Assembly (NCBI RefSeq): GCF_030272615.1
Contig: NC_081412.1
Coordinates: 672,957,823 to 673,021,822, forward strand
Source: Cryptomeria japonica
Lineage: Eukaryota; Streptophyta; Pinopsida; Cupressales; Cupressaceae
Direction of reading: 5' to 3'
DNA: 64,000 bases
Shown: in pieces, positions 9,733 through 21,022 of the stretch
How the letters are laid out: each line of letters begins with the position of its first letter
Position numbering within the stretch: position 1 is the first letter of the stretch
Notes under the pieces: model-generated
What the model saw: only the letters and a program-made list of their open reading frames with translations
What the model was told of the DNA's origin: nothing
Databases searched by the model: none
Position numbers and translations under genes: made by a program

Positions 9733-11119
9733 AAACAAAACTAAATGAGGATGGTCAAGTTGTAAGAAACAAGGCTAGATTAGTTTGTAAAGGATATTCT
9801 CAAATGGAAGGATTTGATTATGGTGAGACATTTGCTCTAGTAGCTATAATTGAAGTTGTTAGACTATTTCTTGCCTATGCAACATACAAGAACTATAAGG
9901 TCTATCAAATGGATGTTAAATGTGCATTTTTGAATGGTGAACTTGAGGAAGAAGTATACATTGAGAAGCTATATGCATTTTCACTGATAGATGAAAAAGA
10001 TATGGTTTGCAGGTTAAGGAAAGCATTATATGGATTGAAACAAGCTCGTAGAGCTTGGTATGCAAGGTTGGATAAATATCTTTTGAAGCTTGGTTTTACT
10101 AAGGGTAATGCTGATAACAATTTATATTAGAAGATCATTGATGATGATATTCTGATTATTGAATTATTTTTTGAGGATATCATTTTTTGAGGTGAAGATA
10201 AATTATGCATGGAATTCTCTAATAATATGAAGGGTGAATTTGAAATGTCTATGACTGGTGAGATGAGATTTTTCTTAGGTTTACAAATTGCTCAAACTAA
10301 CAAAGGAATTTTTATCTATCAAACTAAGTATCTAATTTAATTGTTGAATAAGTTTGGTATAGATAATTCCAAATCGGTAAGTACTCCTATGGTGACAAGT
10401 GAGAAATTATCTATCAAAGACACATCTGCACCGATAAATTTGACAAGGTATAAGTCTATGATTGGTGGCTTGTTATATCTAACTCAGACTAAATCATATA
10501 TTATGAATATCATAAGTATTGTTTCAATATATCAATTTATCCTAAAGAAAATCATGAACGTACAGTAAAGAGGATATTTTGGTATTTGCAAGGAACAACA
10601 GAATATTGCTTATGGTACTCTAGAGATTATAACTTCACTTTATGTGCATATACAGATGCAGATTGGTCAGTAGATACTGATGATCGGAAGAGCACTTCTT
10701 GTGAATTTTTTTCTTGGAAAGAAATTGGTTTCATGGATCAACAAAAAACAATTCTGCATTTCTTTATCTACTACAAAAGCTGAATATGTTGCAGCAGCAA
10801 CTATTTGCACACAAGTCCTGTGGATGAAGAAAATGTTGAAGGATATCAAAGTAATTTGTAGTGAATTAGTAGTTATCTATTCTGATAAACCTACAGCTAT
10901 TCACATGTCTAAAAATATGCTATTTCACACTAAGACTAGAACATATCAATACAATATAACTTTCTGAAGGAAAAGGTGGAAGAAAAGGAAGTCAAATTGA
11001 TTTATGTGAACACTAAAGAGAAGATTGCAGATATATTCACTAAACTATTGTTTCATGAATCATTTGAATATTTGAGAGACAAGCTAGCCTGGGTATCTAC
11101 CCCTCTGGCAGAAACTTAA
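9733..11119 (+). pseudogene. Copia reverse transcriptase-RNase H remnant (C)
   Basis: Reverse transcriptase blocks [22 protein letters not shown] and [25 protein letters not shown] are clear at 9804-10130. Downstream are GEMRFFLGLQIAQT and the connection segment with KSMIGGLLYLTQT. RNase H follows (YTDADWSVDTDDRKST; STTKAEYVAAATICTQVLWMK). The YVDD catalytic box is destroyed: the corresponding codons near 10168 read F-F-E-D. Stops lie at 10128-10130, 10187-10189 and 10337-10339, and frameshifts occur within RNase H (10740 and 10940). It is non-functional. Confidence 0.9.
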
Positions 11120-11485
11120 TTGATGTAGTAGAGCATCGGTCTGGTATGCATCATCAACTTTATGCTTGCTCTAGATTGATGTAGTGGTGCTACTACTTGG
11201 GGGGAGTAGTCAGCTTTGAGATTCATAGGATTTTGATATCTATGTCATATCTTTGGCATTGATGTCAAAGGGGGAGAATTACAATCTAAAAAATAATGTC
11301 ATAATATGTCATATGGGGGAGAGATTCACACCAGTTTCAAATTGGATTGCACTCCTCATGGGGAGTTGTTGGGATTTTTCAGTTTTTCATTGTTTTATTT
11401 TCTATGAGAAATTTTTGGCATTTCTTGGCACTTAGATGTTTTCTTTTTCACATCTATTGTTGCCATCAATGTCAAAGGGGGAGAT
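11120..11485 (+). other. Copia C 3' untranslated region with polypurine tract
   Basis: After the RNase H stop come repeated phrases of the type TTTGGCATTGATGTCAAAGGGGGAGA, once at about 11250 and again at 11465-11485. The second sits directly before the LTR and acts as the polypurine tract. Element A has the same doubled arrangement at about 51348-51372 and 51550-51569. Confidence 0.7.
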
Positions 11486-12716
11486 TGTTTGTAATATGAA
11501 GAAATTGATTATGTGTTGCATTGATGTCAACACTAGCTATTATGATTGGTTACCAACAGACAAATTTTGATTACTAGTAGAAGAACTAGTGTTATCGGTA
11601 GAAGGGACTATAAGTTGGATACTACCGACATGTTTGGATCAATGGAATATGGTTGGTTTGATGTGTTGTATGTTTTGGTCAGTTGGTATTGATTTGATGA
11701 TCAGATGCTATCATACATTCTAGTAAGCCTATACTGTTAAGGGTTTAGGGTTTTACCGACAAAACTTTTACTGAGAATCTTTGATAGGATGCATAAGTGG
11801 TGTTGGTGTAGCTTCTAGATGAAATTCAGGATGCAGAGGGTGATCTTTGTTCGTGCCTCGACTGATTAGAGACATTGCTTTGGCATGGTGGATCTATTTG
11901 AGTCCGATATCTATCTAGGTTATGGACCTATATCATGTAACATGTTGTTAAGTATTCTCTACACATTATTGGGATGATTTATGGATTGGTTAATGTTGTT
12001 TTGGTCTAAAGCTGACATGATATATCATTTTAATGTGGATGTATTTAATGATCTTATTGTAATATATTTTAGGTGGCTGACCTAATTGGTTTAGGCCTTA
12101 GGGTTTGTATAAATTGATGTAAGATCTCATTGTAGATCACGGTCATGGAATGAAATGCGTGAATAATGAAAAGATCTTATGCGAAGGATATTTGGTCGAT
12201 CATAGGTGATCGGATTGGGTTTATGTAAGACGCCAAAGGCCTCTAATATTGAGCTTAACAAGGACTATAATTAGGCATGGTAGATGTTATCAGTGGCAGT
12301 TCATTCTTCTGAATTGTTGTACAATTATATTGAGGTGGTTATAACCTTTCTGTAGTCAGTGAGACTCCTTTGTAATGAGCAGTACACTCTAGGCAGTGTG
12401 CCTTCCTGCATGTGTAGGCCCCTTATTATATCACATACTTTCTATAGAAGTATCATCTCATTGTGGGTAGGGTTCCCACCATGGTTTTTTCCTTTTCTGA
12501 TTTTTCCACGTATAAATCATGGTGTTATGTGGTATGGTTGCAATTTGTTCATTCTATGTTTCATAATTAAGTTTTATTGCTTTCTAGTATCTATTTCTGC
12601 TATTTTGGTATTCAATGTTTATGTGCTCGGGTTAAAGGTGATAAAATGATTTGATTAATATAATCTGTTGACAGTTGATTCACCCCCCCTCTCAGTTGTC
12701 CACCGGTTATTCTAAC
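11486..12716 (+). repeat. Copia C 3' LTR
   Basis: Starts TGTTTGTAATATGAAG and ends CTAACA, about 1231 bp, matching the LTRs of A. It contains GGGTTTGTATAAATTG (TATA-like, near 12110), the conserved CCATGGTTTTTTCC...TTTCCACGTA motif at 12477-12521, and a C tract (CACCCCCCC) just before the end. Flanking sequence to the right is a Tat 3' end. Confidence 0.85.
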
Positions 12717-12784
12717 ATGTATCCATTTATCTTATCTTTTCTGAACCAACGCAACAAATTGCATTGTCTCAAAGAGGGGGAAAA
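12717..12784 (+). other. Tat 3' end with polypurine tract
   Basis: GAACCAACGCAACAAATTGC and AAAGAGGGGGAAAA (12771-12784) correspond to the sequence before the LTR at 8944 and before the intact Tat 3' LTR at 38205. This is a second copy of the pre-LTR region, so the LTR that follows is also a 3' LTR. Confidence 0.75.
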
Positions 12785-13560
12785 CGTAGACACCTAAAAT
12801 TGTCTTGTCTAATTAAATAAATATTTTTATTTATTTAATTATTTTATCCTAAGTCTTCTACTAATTAAATAAATTTGTATTTATGTAATTAATTCTTTAA
12901 TTCTCTTCTAATCCTTTCCTCATTTAAATAAATACTTTTATTTATTTAAATTGTCATTTTCTTAAATTAAATAAATATTTTATTTATTTAATCATCCCAC
13001 TTCCTCTATTAGTTAAATAAATATTTATTTATTTAATTAGTTCAGTAGCTTTTTCTACCCATGACACATGTCATTCATCTCTTAATTCTTCTCTTACCTA
13101 CCCCTTTATCATTTAATTATTTTCTCTACCTACCCTTTAATCCTAGCTGACCATTTATATTTACACCTCTCAATCTTATCCCTCTATTTCTTACAATATC
13201 ATATATATAAGAGGATACTCTCATTCCTTATCACCTAATCGTCCAATTATCAAATCTCTTATGCAATCAAGCCTTCTTGCGATCAAGCTATCAACCACAT
13301 TTTTGGTCTTTGTTGAGCTCTTATGCATACAGAAAATCTGAGAGCGAGTATATCAAACAAGATCAATGGAGAGAGGAAGAAATGGAGATTGAAACCCTAA
13401 TAGACACGTGAATGGTAATATTTCTTTATTTTGTTTATTTATATTATCTTAGGTATCTTTATTTGTGTATGGTGGATTCTTTACATTGCTAGGCTAGGGT
13501 TTTATGGTTAATCCTTGTTAGTCTTTCAATATTATTGTTTTCATTATCCATTTTCACCAT
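12785..13560 (+). repeat. Second copy of Tat-like LTR
   Basis: Begins CGTAGACACC (the canonical TG start has become CG). It repeats the AT palindromes (12810-13040), the CCCATGACACATGTCATTCA segment and a TATA box (TATATATAAG, 13201-13210) of the LTR at 8944. It ends at CCATTTTCACCAT, then antisense copia E starts. Confidence 0.75.
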
Positions 13561-14538
13561 ATTCACTTATACTTTTGGTTAGGCTTGCAAGGCTTATCAT
13601 ATTTCTCATGCTTCTCATATCTATTGTTCCTATCATGCTTATCAAATTTATCATTCCTATCATATTTAGACATTCTCTTTGACTATATAGAAGCAAAATG
13701 TCCTATCTTATTCCAAGAAAAAATATTTTAGAGGAAATTTTCCATCATATTTATAAGCTCCCTTAGGCAATCTTTGGGAAATCAATGCTTCGATCTCCTC
13801 CAATTCTCTTTCTTACTCTTCTATTTCTCTTCTTTCTCTTTCATATCTAGATATTTTCAATTCATCAAGATCATATTTTTGCTTTCTAGATATAGATGCT
13901 CTAAATGTTGTCTCATAATTTCCATCTAATTCACCAAATTCACTCAGTTCAGATGTGGCAATATTTCCAACCAACATATATCTTGTCACAGTAGTCACAC
14001 TTCAGATCTCATCAATAGCAGCTTCCTTATGTTTGTAAGTAGGAGGCAATGATCTCAACACCTTAGCAAAAATTTCATCTCCTTCAAGGGTCCCACTGAC
14101 ACATTTGATGCCTAAGACAAGTTCATTCACTTTAGCCATAAAGGAGTCTATGTTCTCATCTTCTCCCATTCTTAGCATCTCATACTTCTCTTTAAAACTC
14201 TACAACTTAGAAACTTTGACTTGTTTATCTCCTTCATACAAGGTCTCTAGATTCTCCTAGATTTTATGTGAAGTCTGAAGTCCCATCACATTACTAATTT
14301 TTGAATCAATCGGGGTGCTCAACAATGATTCCTTAGATCTAATTTTATTTTCAGCTTCCTTGATCTCATTAGTAGTAACTGGTCCATTCAGAGGAACATA
14401 ATAGGCATTCTTTGTAATCTTCTAGTAATCTTCTCCAAGACATCTCAAGTTCACCTCCATCCATTTTTTCCATATAGCATAATTACTTTCATTAAATCTC
14501 AGACTCTCCTTCTTAAAGATAACTCCTCTAGTTGCCAT
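13561..14538 (-). pseudogene. Copia gag remnant (E)
   Basis: The minus-strand translation starts MATRGVIFKKESLRF and continues with NYAIWKKWMEVNLRCLG, the DUF4219/UBN2-type gag N-terminus of plant copia elements. Further blocks are YEMLRMGEDENIDSFMAKVNE and FAKVLRSLPPTYK. In-frame stops occur at several points (near 14424, 14260, 14205 and 13998). The zinc-knuckle region should lie near 13600-13700 but is not clear. The start is chosen because the ATG follows the primer-binding site by about 45 bp. Confidence 0.8.
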
Positions 14539-14581
14539 CCCAGTTCTTCCTCAAGAATTTAGCTTCTTCCAGAGGATCTAG

Positions 14582-14597
14582 TTCTGATGCCAATTTT
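14582..14597 (-). other. Primer-binding site of copia E (initiator Met tRNA-like, degraded)
   Basis: On the minus strand AAATTGGCATCAGAAC follows the LTR end (TTGCCA). It resembles the ATTGGTATCAGAGC sequence of plant copia elements, which pairs with the 3' end of initiator methionine tRNA, with two or three changes. Confidence 0.65.
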
Positions 14598-15928
14598 TGG
14601 CAACAATAATGAGAGAAAATTGAGAGGAGAAGGGAATCAATTTTCACTGGATTACCAACTCAACCACAAATACAAATCTAATAAACTATAGTAACAACAA
14701 ACATAAGAAAATTGATAGCACAACACACAACACCAAGTTTTTTATGTGGGAAACATGGTTAAGGGAAAAACCACAGTGGGAAGCTACCCACAAGAAGATG
14801 ATACTTCACAGTATTATGTGACAATAGTTACAATGGGGAATACATTAGCATTCAGGCACACTACCTAGAGCTTACAACTCAAGATACAATAATCTAGAAG
14901 ACTACAACCCTTAGGGAAGTGTGACTGAATTACAACAAGATACAAACTGCAATCTAGAAGGAATGAACTATAATAATAGCATCTGCAAATACTTGATGAC
15001 AATTCTAGTTTATAACATTTGTCTTCTCTCCAACACCAATCTCTTCTTAATACGCCACACCAAAAGATGAATCCCTTGTTTGCACATACATCACTCTCTG
15101 ATAATGCAGACACAACCTCGATAGCTAAATTACATGACTATATCACCTATTTATACAATTCATCAACCTTGACAACAAGTTCAGCTAAATCCTCAACTCA
15201 TAATTAGAAAATTACATCACACGATACAAAGATCAACCATTGGACCAATATAATGATATACATGATATATTATGGACCTAATTCAAATCTCTAAATATGC
15301 ATCACCACCAAAAATCATGCCAAGATCAACTGCAACACACTACACCACCAGGAATACCTCATAACATGAAGAACATCCCTGCTTCATAAAAATCACCAAT
15401 AACTCACATAAAAATCAATGCATATCATCTAAACAAATAGGATACAATCAGGAAACACTAGAAGGCATGTTAGAGTCATCAATAACAACTGCACCAATAC
15501 CACTTTCAAATCTTCATCGATCAACATCTAAAACTCAAGAGCACTCAAACAACAATAGCTTTCATGAAGAAAGATAACTTGTGGAGCACTAAATCACGAA
15601 CCATCTGAAATGTAGATACATAAGACCATGTAAAACAATCTCCCATAAAATTAGCTCAAGATCTTATCACATCAAAATATACCGGAGGAAATACTAAACT
15701 CTACAAAGCACTGATTAGAAAGGAAAAGTAAAAACCAGATCATATGATATGATTAATTAAGCTTTCCAAATCACCAAAACTAATATTGAAAGATATAATG
15801 ATACTTGAAATACTCCATACACCAAACCATGATCCCAATAAACCAATCTCCAACCACTAGAGCATAAATGACAGGAGTATGTTGACATCAATGACAACAA
15901 CATATCCTAGTAGCAACAATGACGAACA
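14598..15928 (-). repeat. Copia E 5' LTR
   Basis: On the minus strand it begins TGTTCGTCATTG and ends at TTGCCA before the primer-binding site, about 1331 bp. The distal end is assigned only by a TG start and a GTCATTGATGTCAACA phrase typical of the A-type LTRs, so it may be off by tens of bases. Confidence 0.5.
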
Positions 15929-17735
15929 AAAGGTCCACCACTAAATCACATGTTGAGGATGCAAAGACAACCATTACTGAGTGAGATAAGTGTTTGAATT
16001 TTTATGGCTAGGAGAATAGGAGCGCGTAGAAACTATTATCTTCCGTGTAATTTTTTTTTAGTTCGCTCTTTACTGTCATATAGAAAATTGATACATATAG
16101 CATTTTAAATATTGTGATATTAAAAATATAATATTTTACATGTGTTGATCTTGTAGAATAGTATGTGGTACAACATACTTGTATCTTCACATGTGGTAGT
16201 GTTATGATAGAGTCACTAAATAATAACTCATATAAAGAATATAATGTTTGTAGGAAACATGAATATTCTTGCAAGGGCATTTGTAACAAAATTAAATATG
16301 ATGTATTATATTAGAGAAAAATAATATTTGAGATGGCACAAGGTATGAGAAGTAGGTAACAGTGAAGTTATACTTGTATGTATTACTATAAGTTGTGATC
16401 CAGTAGAATTGTCTATATATTGATAACAAGTTTATACCAACAATCTTAAGGTTGTAATAGTGAGTTTTTCAGGTTCCCCACATTCTCACATGATTTAATG
16501 CTTTATTGTTTTATCCCTTGAACACTAGTGGAATAATTTACTCAGCACCTAAGGTTTAAGCAAGTTCTACCTTGTGTCCCTACAAAAATTGTGAGATCAA
16601 TAGATGAAACCTAATGGGATCTCAAGATGGACCTGTATTCTCACAATTAAGGAAAAGTTATGCCCCATGACCTTGCAAGTTAGTGGATATTACTTATTAA
16701 ATACTTGTGGGAGTGCGATGAAATAGAGATGTAACTATTTGATGTGAAAAATGTAATTTCCATGATCGCATAGGTTATTTCAAGTTGGAAAGAGTTAAGT
16801 AGCAATGAGTAGGAAGGTACCATGTGTCTTGTGGGAACTAACAATTGGAGTAGAAAGAAGGCCTTGCGGCCTTGCAAAGAAGATGATGTGGACACTAGAT
16901 GGAATGCTAGACAATAGGAAATGATAGGTGTCTTATAGGTCAAAATCTAATATGAATCACATGTCCCTTCATGATAGCATCAATACTAACATCCATCGCC
17001 AACAAGCTCTATATAAATGTTGCATTTACTTGAAAGGTTTGGTGCAAACTAAGATCATGGCTCCTTCATTATGTCATCCATAGAATGAAAAAATTCATCA
17101 TTATTATTTACATGAAATATTTCCTTGTATATCAAAATTGCCACTTGTGGTCTACCATACAACACCTTAGCATTCACTTGCACTAACAACCCCATTTTTA
17201 AAAAAGTTCCTAATATGCTTCTTGCATGGAGGGTTGGTCTTATGGTCCTCAAGACCATATGCACACCAATAACTACAATACAACCTCCCATATTATCAAC
17301 TAGACATGTTATTAAATTTAAAATTGACAAAGTATTCTGATGAATCGATCTGCTAACTAGGAATACATCTTTGTGGTGTGTTAATTGTACACTGTTTTAT
17401 GGTTTTCTTTATGCTTCTTATGGAAAAACATGACTTCAACACCAAAAAACATGGATTCCCTTGTCAAAAATGCATCCAATCTCGCATGTGGAATTGTTGC
17501 ACAAAGGTCTTTTACAGAATCATCTTCGATGCAAATTGTTGTCCACTCAATGTTATTTGATGAGAAATGCCAAACGTCATCACCACAATCTTGGACTTAC
17601 AGATCATCAACATTTGCCATTTTTATCATCTCCCCATCCTAACAACTACATGTACCAACCCGTGGTATATAAAATATAGTAGCAATACACAAGGGATATA
17701 ACAATATTTAACAAATAAATATAATCTCAAGTATG

Positions 17736-17790
17736 TCTATTCTGAAACAATAGTATATTGTCTATTCTGAAACAATAGTATATTCATTAC
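17736..17790. repeat. 28-bp direct repeat, two units
   Basis: GTCTATTCTGAAACAATAGT followed by ATATT occurs twice back to back with no mismatch in the core. A recent small tandem duplication in AT-rich DNA. Confidence 0.85.
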
Positions 17791-18099
17791 AATTAATGTT
17801 TGTATAGTATCTTCAATGTGCACATGCAACAAAAAATTAGATGTATATGTTGTAAAATCATGTTGCTCCTTTCAACAAATGTGAAATGAAGACATATCAC
17901 ACATCAAACCTTCAAACAAGTTTACTTTTGAATCTTCACAAATATGATATTTTATTTGCCATGGAAGTTTTTGTAGCCATTTAATTAGAAACATATTGAC
18001 AATATTGGTGATATCACATACATCATTTGTAGTAATCCCTAACAAATAACACGACCCTAATGAGCATATAGTCATTTTATAAGGAAGACAATATTGAGA

Positions 18100-19205
18100 C
18101 TTGGCTGGATAGAGCCATGAATAATAGTCCAATTCATATATATTGTTTAGGGGCACTAGAGACATGAAGTGTCAAAACAAAGGAAATGATAGTTACCAAG
18201 GTGGAAAAGACACTATTTTATTATCAAGGATACACATTGCATATCAAATTTTAATTTGCCAAAGGCGGTCCTCAATCTCCCAACAGCTTTCAGAGACCAT
18301 TTCCAAGCCTAAGTCAAATACATTACACTCTACCTAAGACAAAGATAAAAAATGTATAGATTGTGTCATTGAGAAGGCATCCTTAGTCTTAAAGTAAAGT
18401 CTTAGCACTATGAGTGATGGCACATAAATTATTTGTAGTAAATTTATCACTCTCCCTAGCAAGCCACAAGAAACTCATGGTAATGGGCTTGTAATCATTA
18501 TATAAGGAAAACAATATTGAGATTGTCATTGCATAAAGCTAGTATATGACAAAATGATAATCTAAATTGAATACAAGGGAGTGACACTACAAAATTATTA
18601 GTGGATACAAGGGAATGAAAGTACACAAAGAAATTCATAGTTGGAATGGTGACAGGATGGTGATGAAGGTACCTAGATAGAGCAATGAATAACACCTATT
18701 CATATGATTTTCTAAAAAGCATCATAGACACGAAGTGTGAAAACAAAAAAAAATATGACAACCACCAAAAATGTCAAAGACAAGCATGGCATATCAAAGC
18801 TTTATGTTCCAAAACCAATCCTCAATAGCACAACAACTAAGATAAATAGTTTGTAGGCTTATATCAATTGCATTATAGTCCACCTAAGAAAGATCTAAAA
18901 AGTATACATAGTGACAATGAGAAGGAATCCTTGGCCTACAAGTAAAGTTTTTGAAATATGAGTGATGACACATAAATTATATGGCGTAGTTGTAGAAATA
19001 CCCCTCACAAGCCATAGTAAGATTACCATACCTTTTCTAGTACACAAATGCATTCATAGTTGACAAGAGGACATCATGGTGAGGAAGTTGGTTGTATAGA
19101 GCCATGAATAATAATCCATTTCATGTGATTTTATTAGCAGCAGTAGAGACATCAAGTATCAAAACACATCAAAAGAGATAGTCACCAAAATGTACACCAA
19201 ATATG
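18100..19205. repeat. Diverged long tandem repeat, about three units
   Basis: Units begin with ATAGAGCCATGAATAA (18110, 18677 as AGAGCAATGAATAA, and 19097). They continue with AGAGACATGAAGTGTCAAAACA, CATATCAAA...CAATCTC/CCTCAAT, GAGAAGG-ATCCTT and ATGAGTGATGGCACATAAATTAT. Spacings are about 567 and 420 bp, and the third unit is cut short near 19200. Identity is perhaps 70-75% by eye. Confidence 0.6.
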
Positions 19206-19720
19206 GAGTGACATTTGTAGTGAATATTATGTTCCTTCTATCTTACAAAATGCATGCCAAACATTCCCTTTTCCCAATGCTATCGATATTTTGTTTTGTT
19301 GTTCAATTCTAGATTAAAGAGACATTTGAAATCTACATCATAGTTCCTTCGAGGCTATATTGTTGATATCATACTTATGTTGAGAACATCGATGGAAGGA
19401 GTTGTATGATTGATATGTAGAAAACAATCTTATGGACATGTTATAATATGAAGTTACTATTTCTCACATTGACCATAACCATTTGATCTATTCTATGCTT
19501 ATATCATGATCTTCATGTATGTAAGATTGTCTACCACCAAGATTAACTAGTTTCATATCATTTTATCTCAACATCCAGATCATGAAATAAAATTTTCATT
19601 GATAACTGGAATAAACTTATTAATTTATATCTACTACTTTGTGACTTGATATCTTTTGATTGCTCCTATTAATGTAGGAATAGCAATTGATCACTTTCTC
19701 TTATTATGGCAACAAGTTCC

Positions 19721-20965
19721 TATTATCAATATGAAGGAATTGATAATGTGTTGCATTGATGTTTTGTCATTGATTTCAACACTAGCTGTTATGATTGGTT
19801 TCCGCCAGACAGGTTTTGGTTACTGACAGAAGATCTAGTGTTACACGTTGAAGGGACTATCTGTTGGACACTACTGGCATATTTCAATCAATGGAGTATG
19901 TTTGGTTTGATGTGTTACATTTTTCTAGAGCATGTTTTGGTCATTTGGTATTGACTTGGTGATCAGATGCTATCATACACTCTAGTAAGCCTAGACCGGT
20001 AAGGGTTTAAGGTTTTACCAATAGAGCTTTTACTGAGAATATTTGACAGGATTCATAAGTGGTGTTGGTGTGGCCTCTAGATAGAATTCAGGATGCTAAA
20101 GATAATCTTTGTTCATGCCTCGACTAATTGGAGACATCGCTTTAGCGTGGTGGACCCAGATTAGGTCTGATACCTATCTAGGTTATGGACTGGTATCATG
20201 TAACGTGTTCTCTATATGTTACAGGGATGATTTATGGATTGGTTAATGTTGTTTTGGTCTAAAGCCAACATGGCATATCATTGTAATGTGGATACATGTA
20301 ATGATCTTATTAGGTGGCCGACCTAATTGGTTTAGGCCTTAGGGTTTGTATAAATTGATGTAAGATCTCATTGTAGATCATGGGAATGGTCAAGGAATAA
20401 AATGTGTGAATAATGTAAAGATCATTTTCAAAAGAGATTTGTTCGATCATAGGTGATCGAATTGGGGTTATGTAAGAGGTCAAAGGCCTCCGATATTGAG
20501 CTTAACGAAGACTGTAATTAGGAATGATAGATGCTATCTCTAGCAGTTCATTCATTTGGATTCTTGTGCAATTATATTGAGGTGGTTATAGCCACTCTGT
20601 AGTTAGTGATACTCCTTTATAATGAGTAGTACACTCTAGGTAGTGTGTCTTCCTACATGTGCAGGCCCCTCATTATATCACATACTTTCTGCAAAAGTAT
20701 TATCTGCCTGTGGGTAGGCTTCCCATTGTGTTTTTTCTCTTTACCGGGCTTTCCATGTACAAATTATGGCGTTATGTGGTATGGTTGCATTGTGTTAATT
20801 ATCTATTTCATTCTTAAGTTTTATTTCTTGTTGGTATCTATTTTTTCTATTCCGGTATTCAATGTTTATGTGCTCTGGTTAAAGGTTATAAAGTGGTTTG
20901 ATTAATATAATCAGTTGATAATTGATTCACCCCCCCTTCTTAGTTGTCCACCTATTATTATAACA
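19721..20965 (+). repeat. Copia A 5' LTR
   Basis: Starts TATTATCAATATGAAGG (the canonical TGTTGG start is mutated) and ends ATAACA. Contains GGGTTTGTATAAATTG (20343-20358, TATA-like), the conserved CACGT-type motif region (20711-20760) and CACCCCCCC near the end. The pair at 51570-52813 aligns along its whole length. Confidence 0.9.
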
Positions 20966-20979
20966 ATTGGTACAGATCT
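20966..20979 (+). other. Copia A primer-binding site, degraded
   Basis: ATTGGTACAGATC follows the LTR end directly. It resembles ATTGGTATCAGAGC, which pairs with initiator methionine tRNA, with a deletion and a substitution. Confidence 0.7.
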
Positions 20980-21022
20980 TTGGTCCTCTTATTCTGAAGC
21001 TTAACTGCTTGAGATAGATCCT

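Larger units (their letters stand above)
9733..12716 (+). mobile_element. 5'-truncated Ty1/copia element C
   Basis: Contains only the second half of pol (reverse transcriptase onward), the 3' untranslated region, a polypurine tract (AAAGGGGGAGAT, 11474-11485) and a 3' LTR. It is the same family as element A: its left end aligns with 48290 of A (AAACTAAATGAGGATGG). The left boundary abuts a Tat LTR, and gag, protease and integrase are missing. No target duplication can be recognised because the 5' end is lost. Confidence 0.85.
13561..15928 (-). mobile_element. Truncated antisense Ty1/copia element E (5' LTR and gag)
   Basis: Read on the minus strand: LTR (15928-14598), primer-binding site (14597-14582), gag (14538 downwards). 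Everything after gag is lost at the junction with the Tat LTR at 13560. The family is distinct from A/B in LTR sequence but shares the conserved LTR motif at 14745-14785. Confidence 0.75.
15929..19715. other. Unassigned AT-rich repeat-bearing sequence
   Basis: No recognisable gene or element core. Short ORFs (for example minus-strand 17055-17330, 91 codons) have no family motifs I know. The stretch contains a 28-bp direct repeat at 17736-17790 and a diverged tandem duplication at 18100-19200. It may be old, decayed element sequence. Confidence 0.4.

Noticed and set aside
17055..17330. 91-codon minus-strand ORF
   Set aside because: No motif, no gene context, and overlapping ORFs on the other strand; length is within chance for this region.
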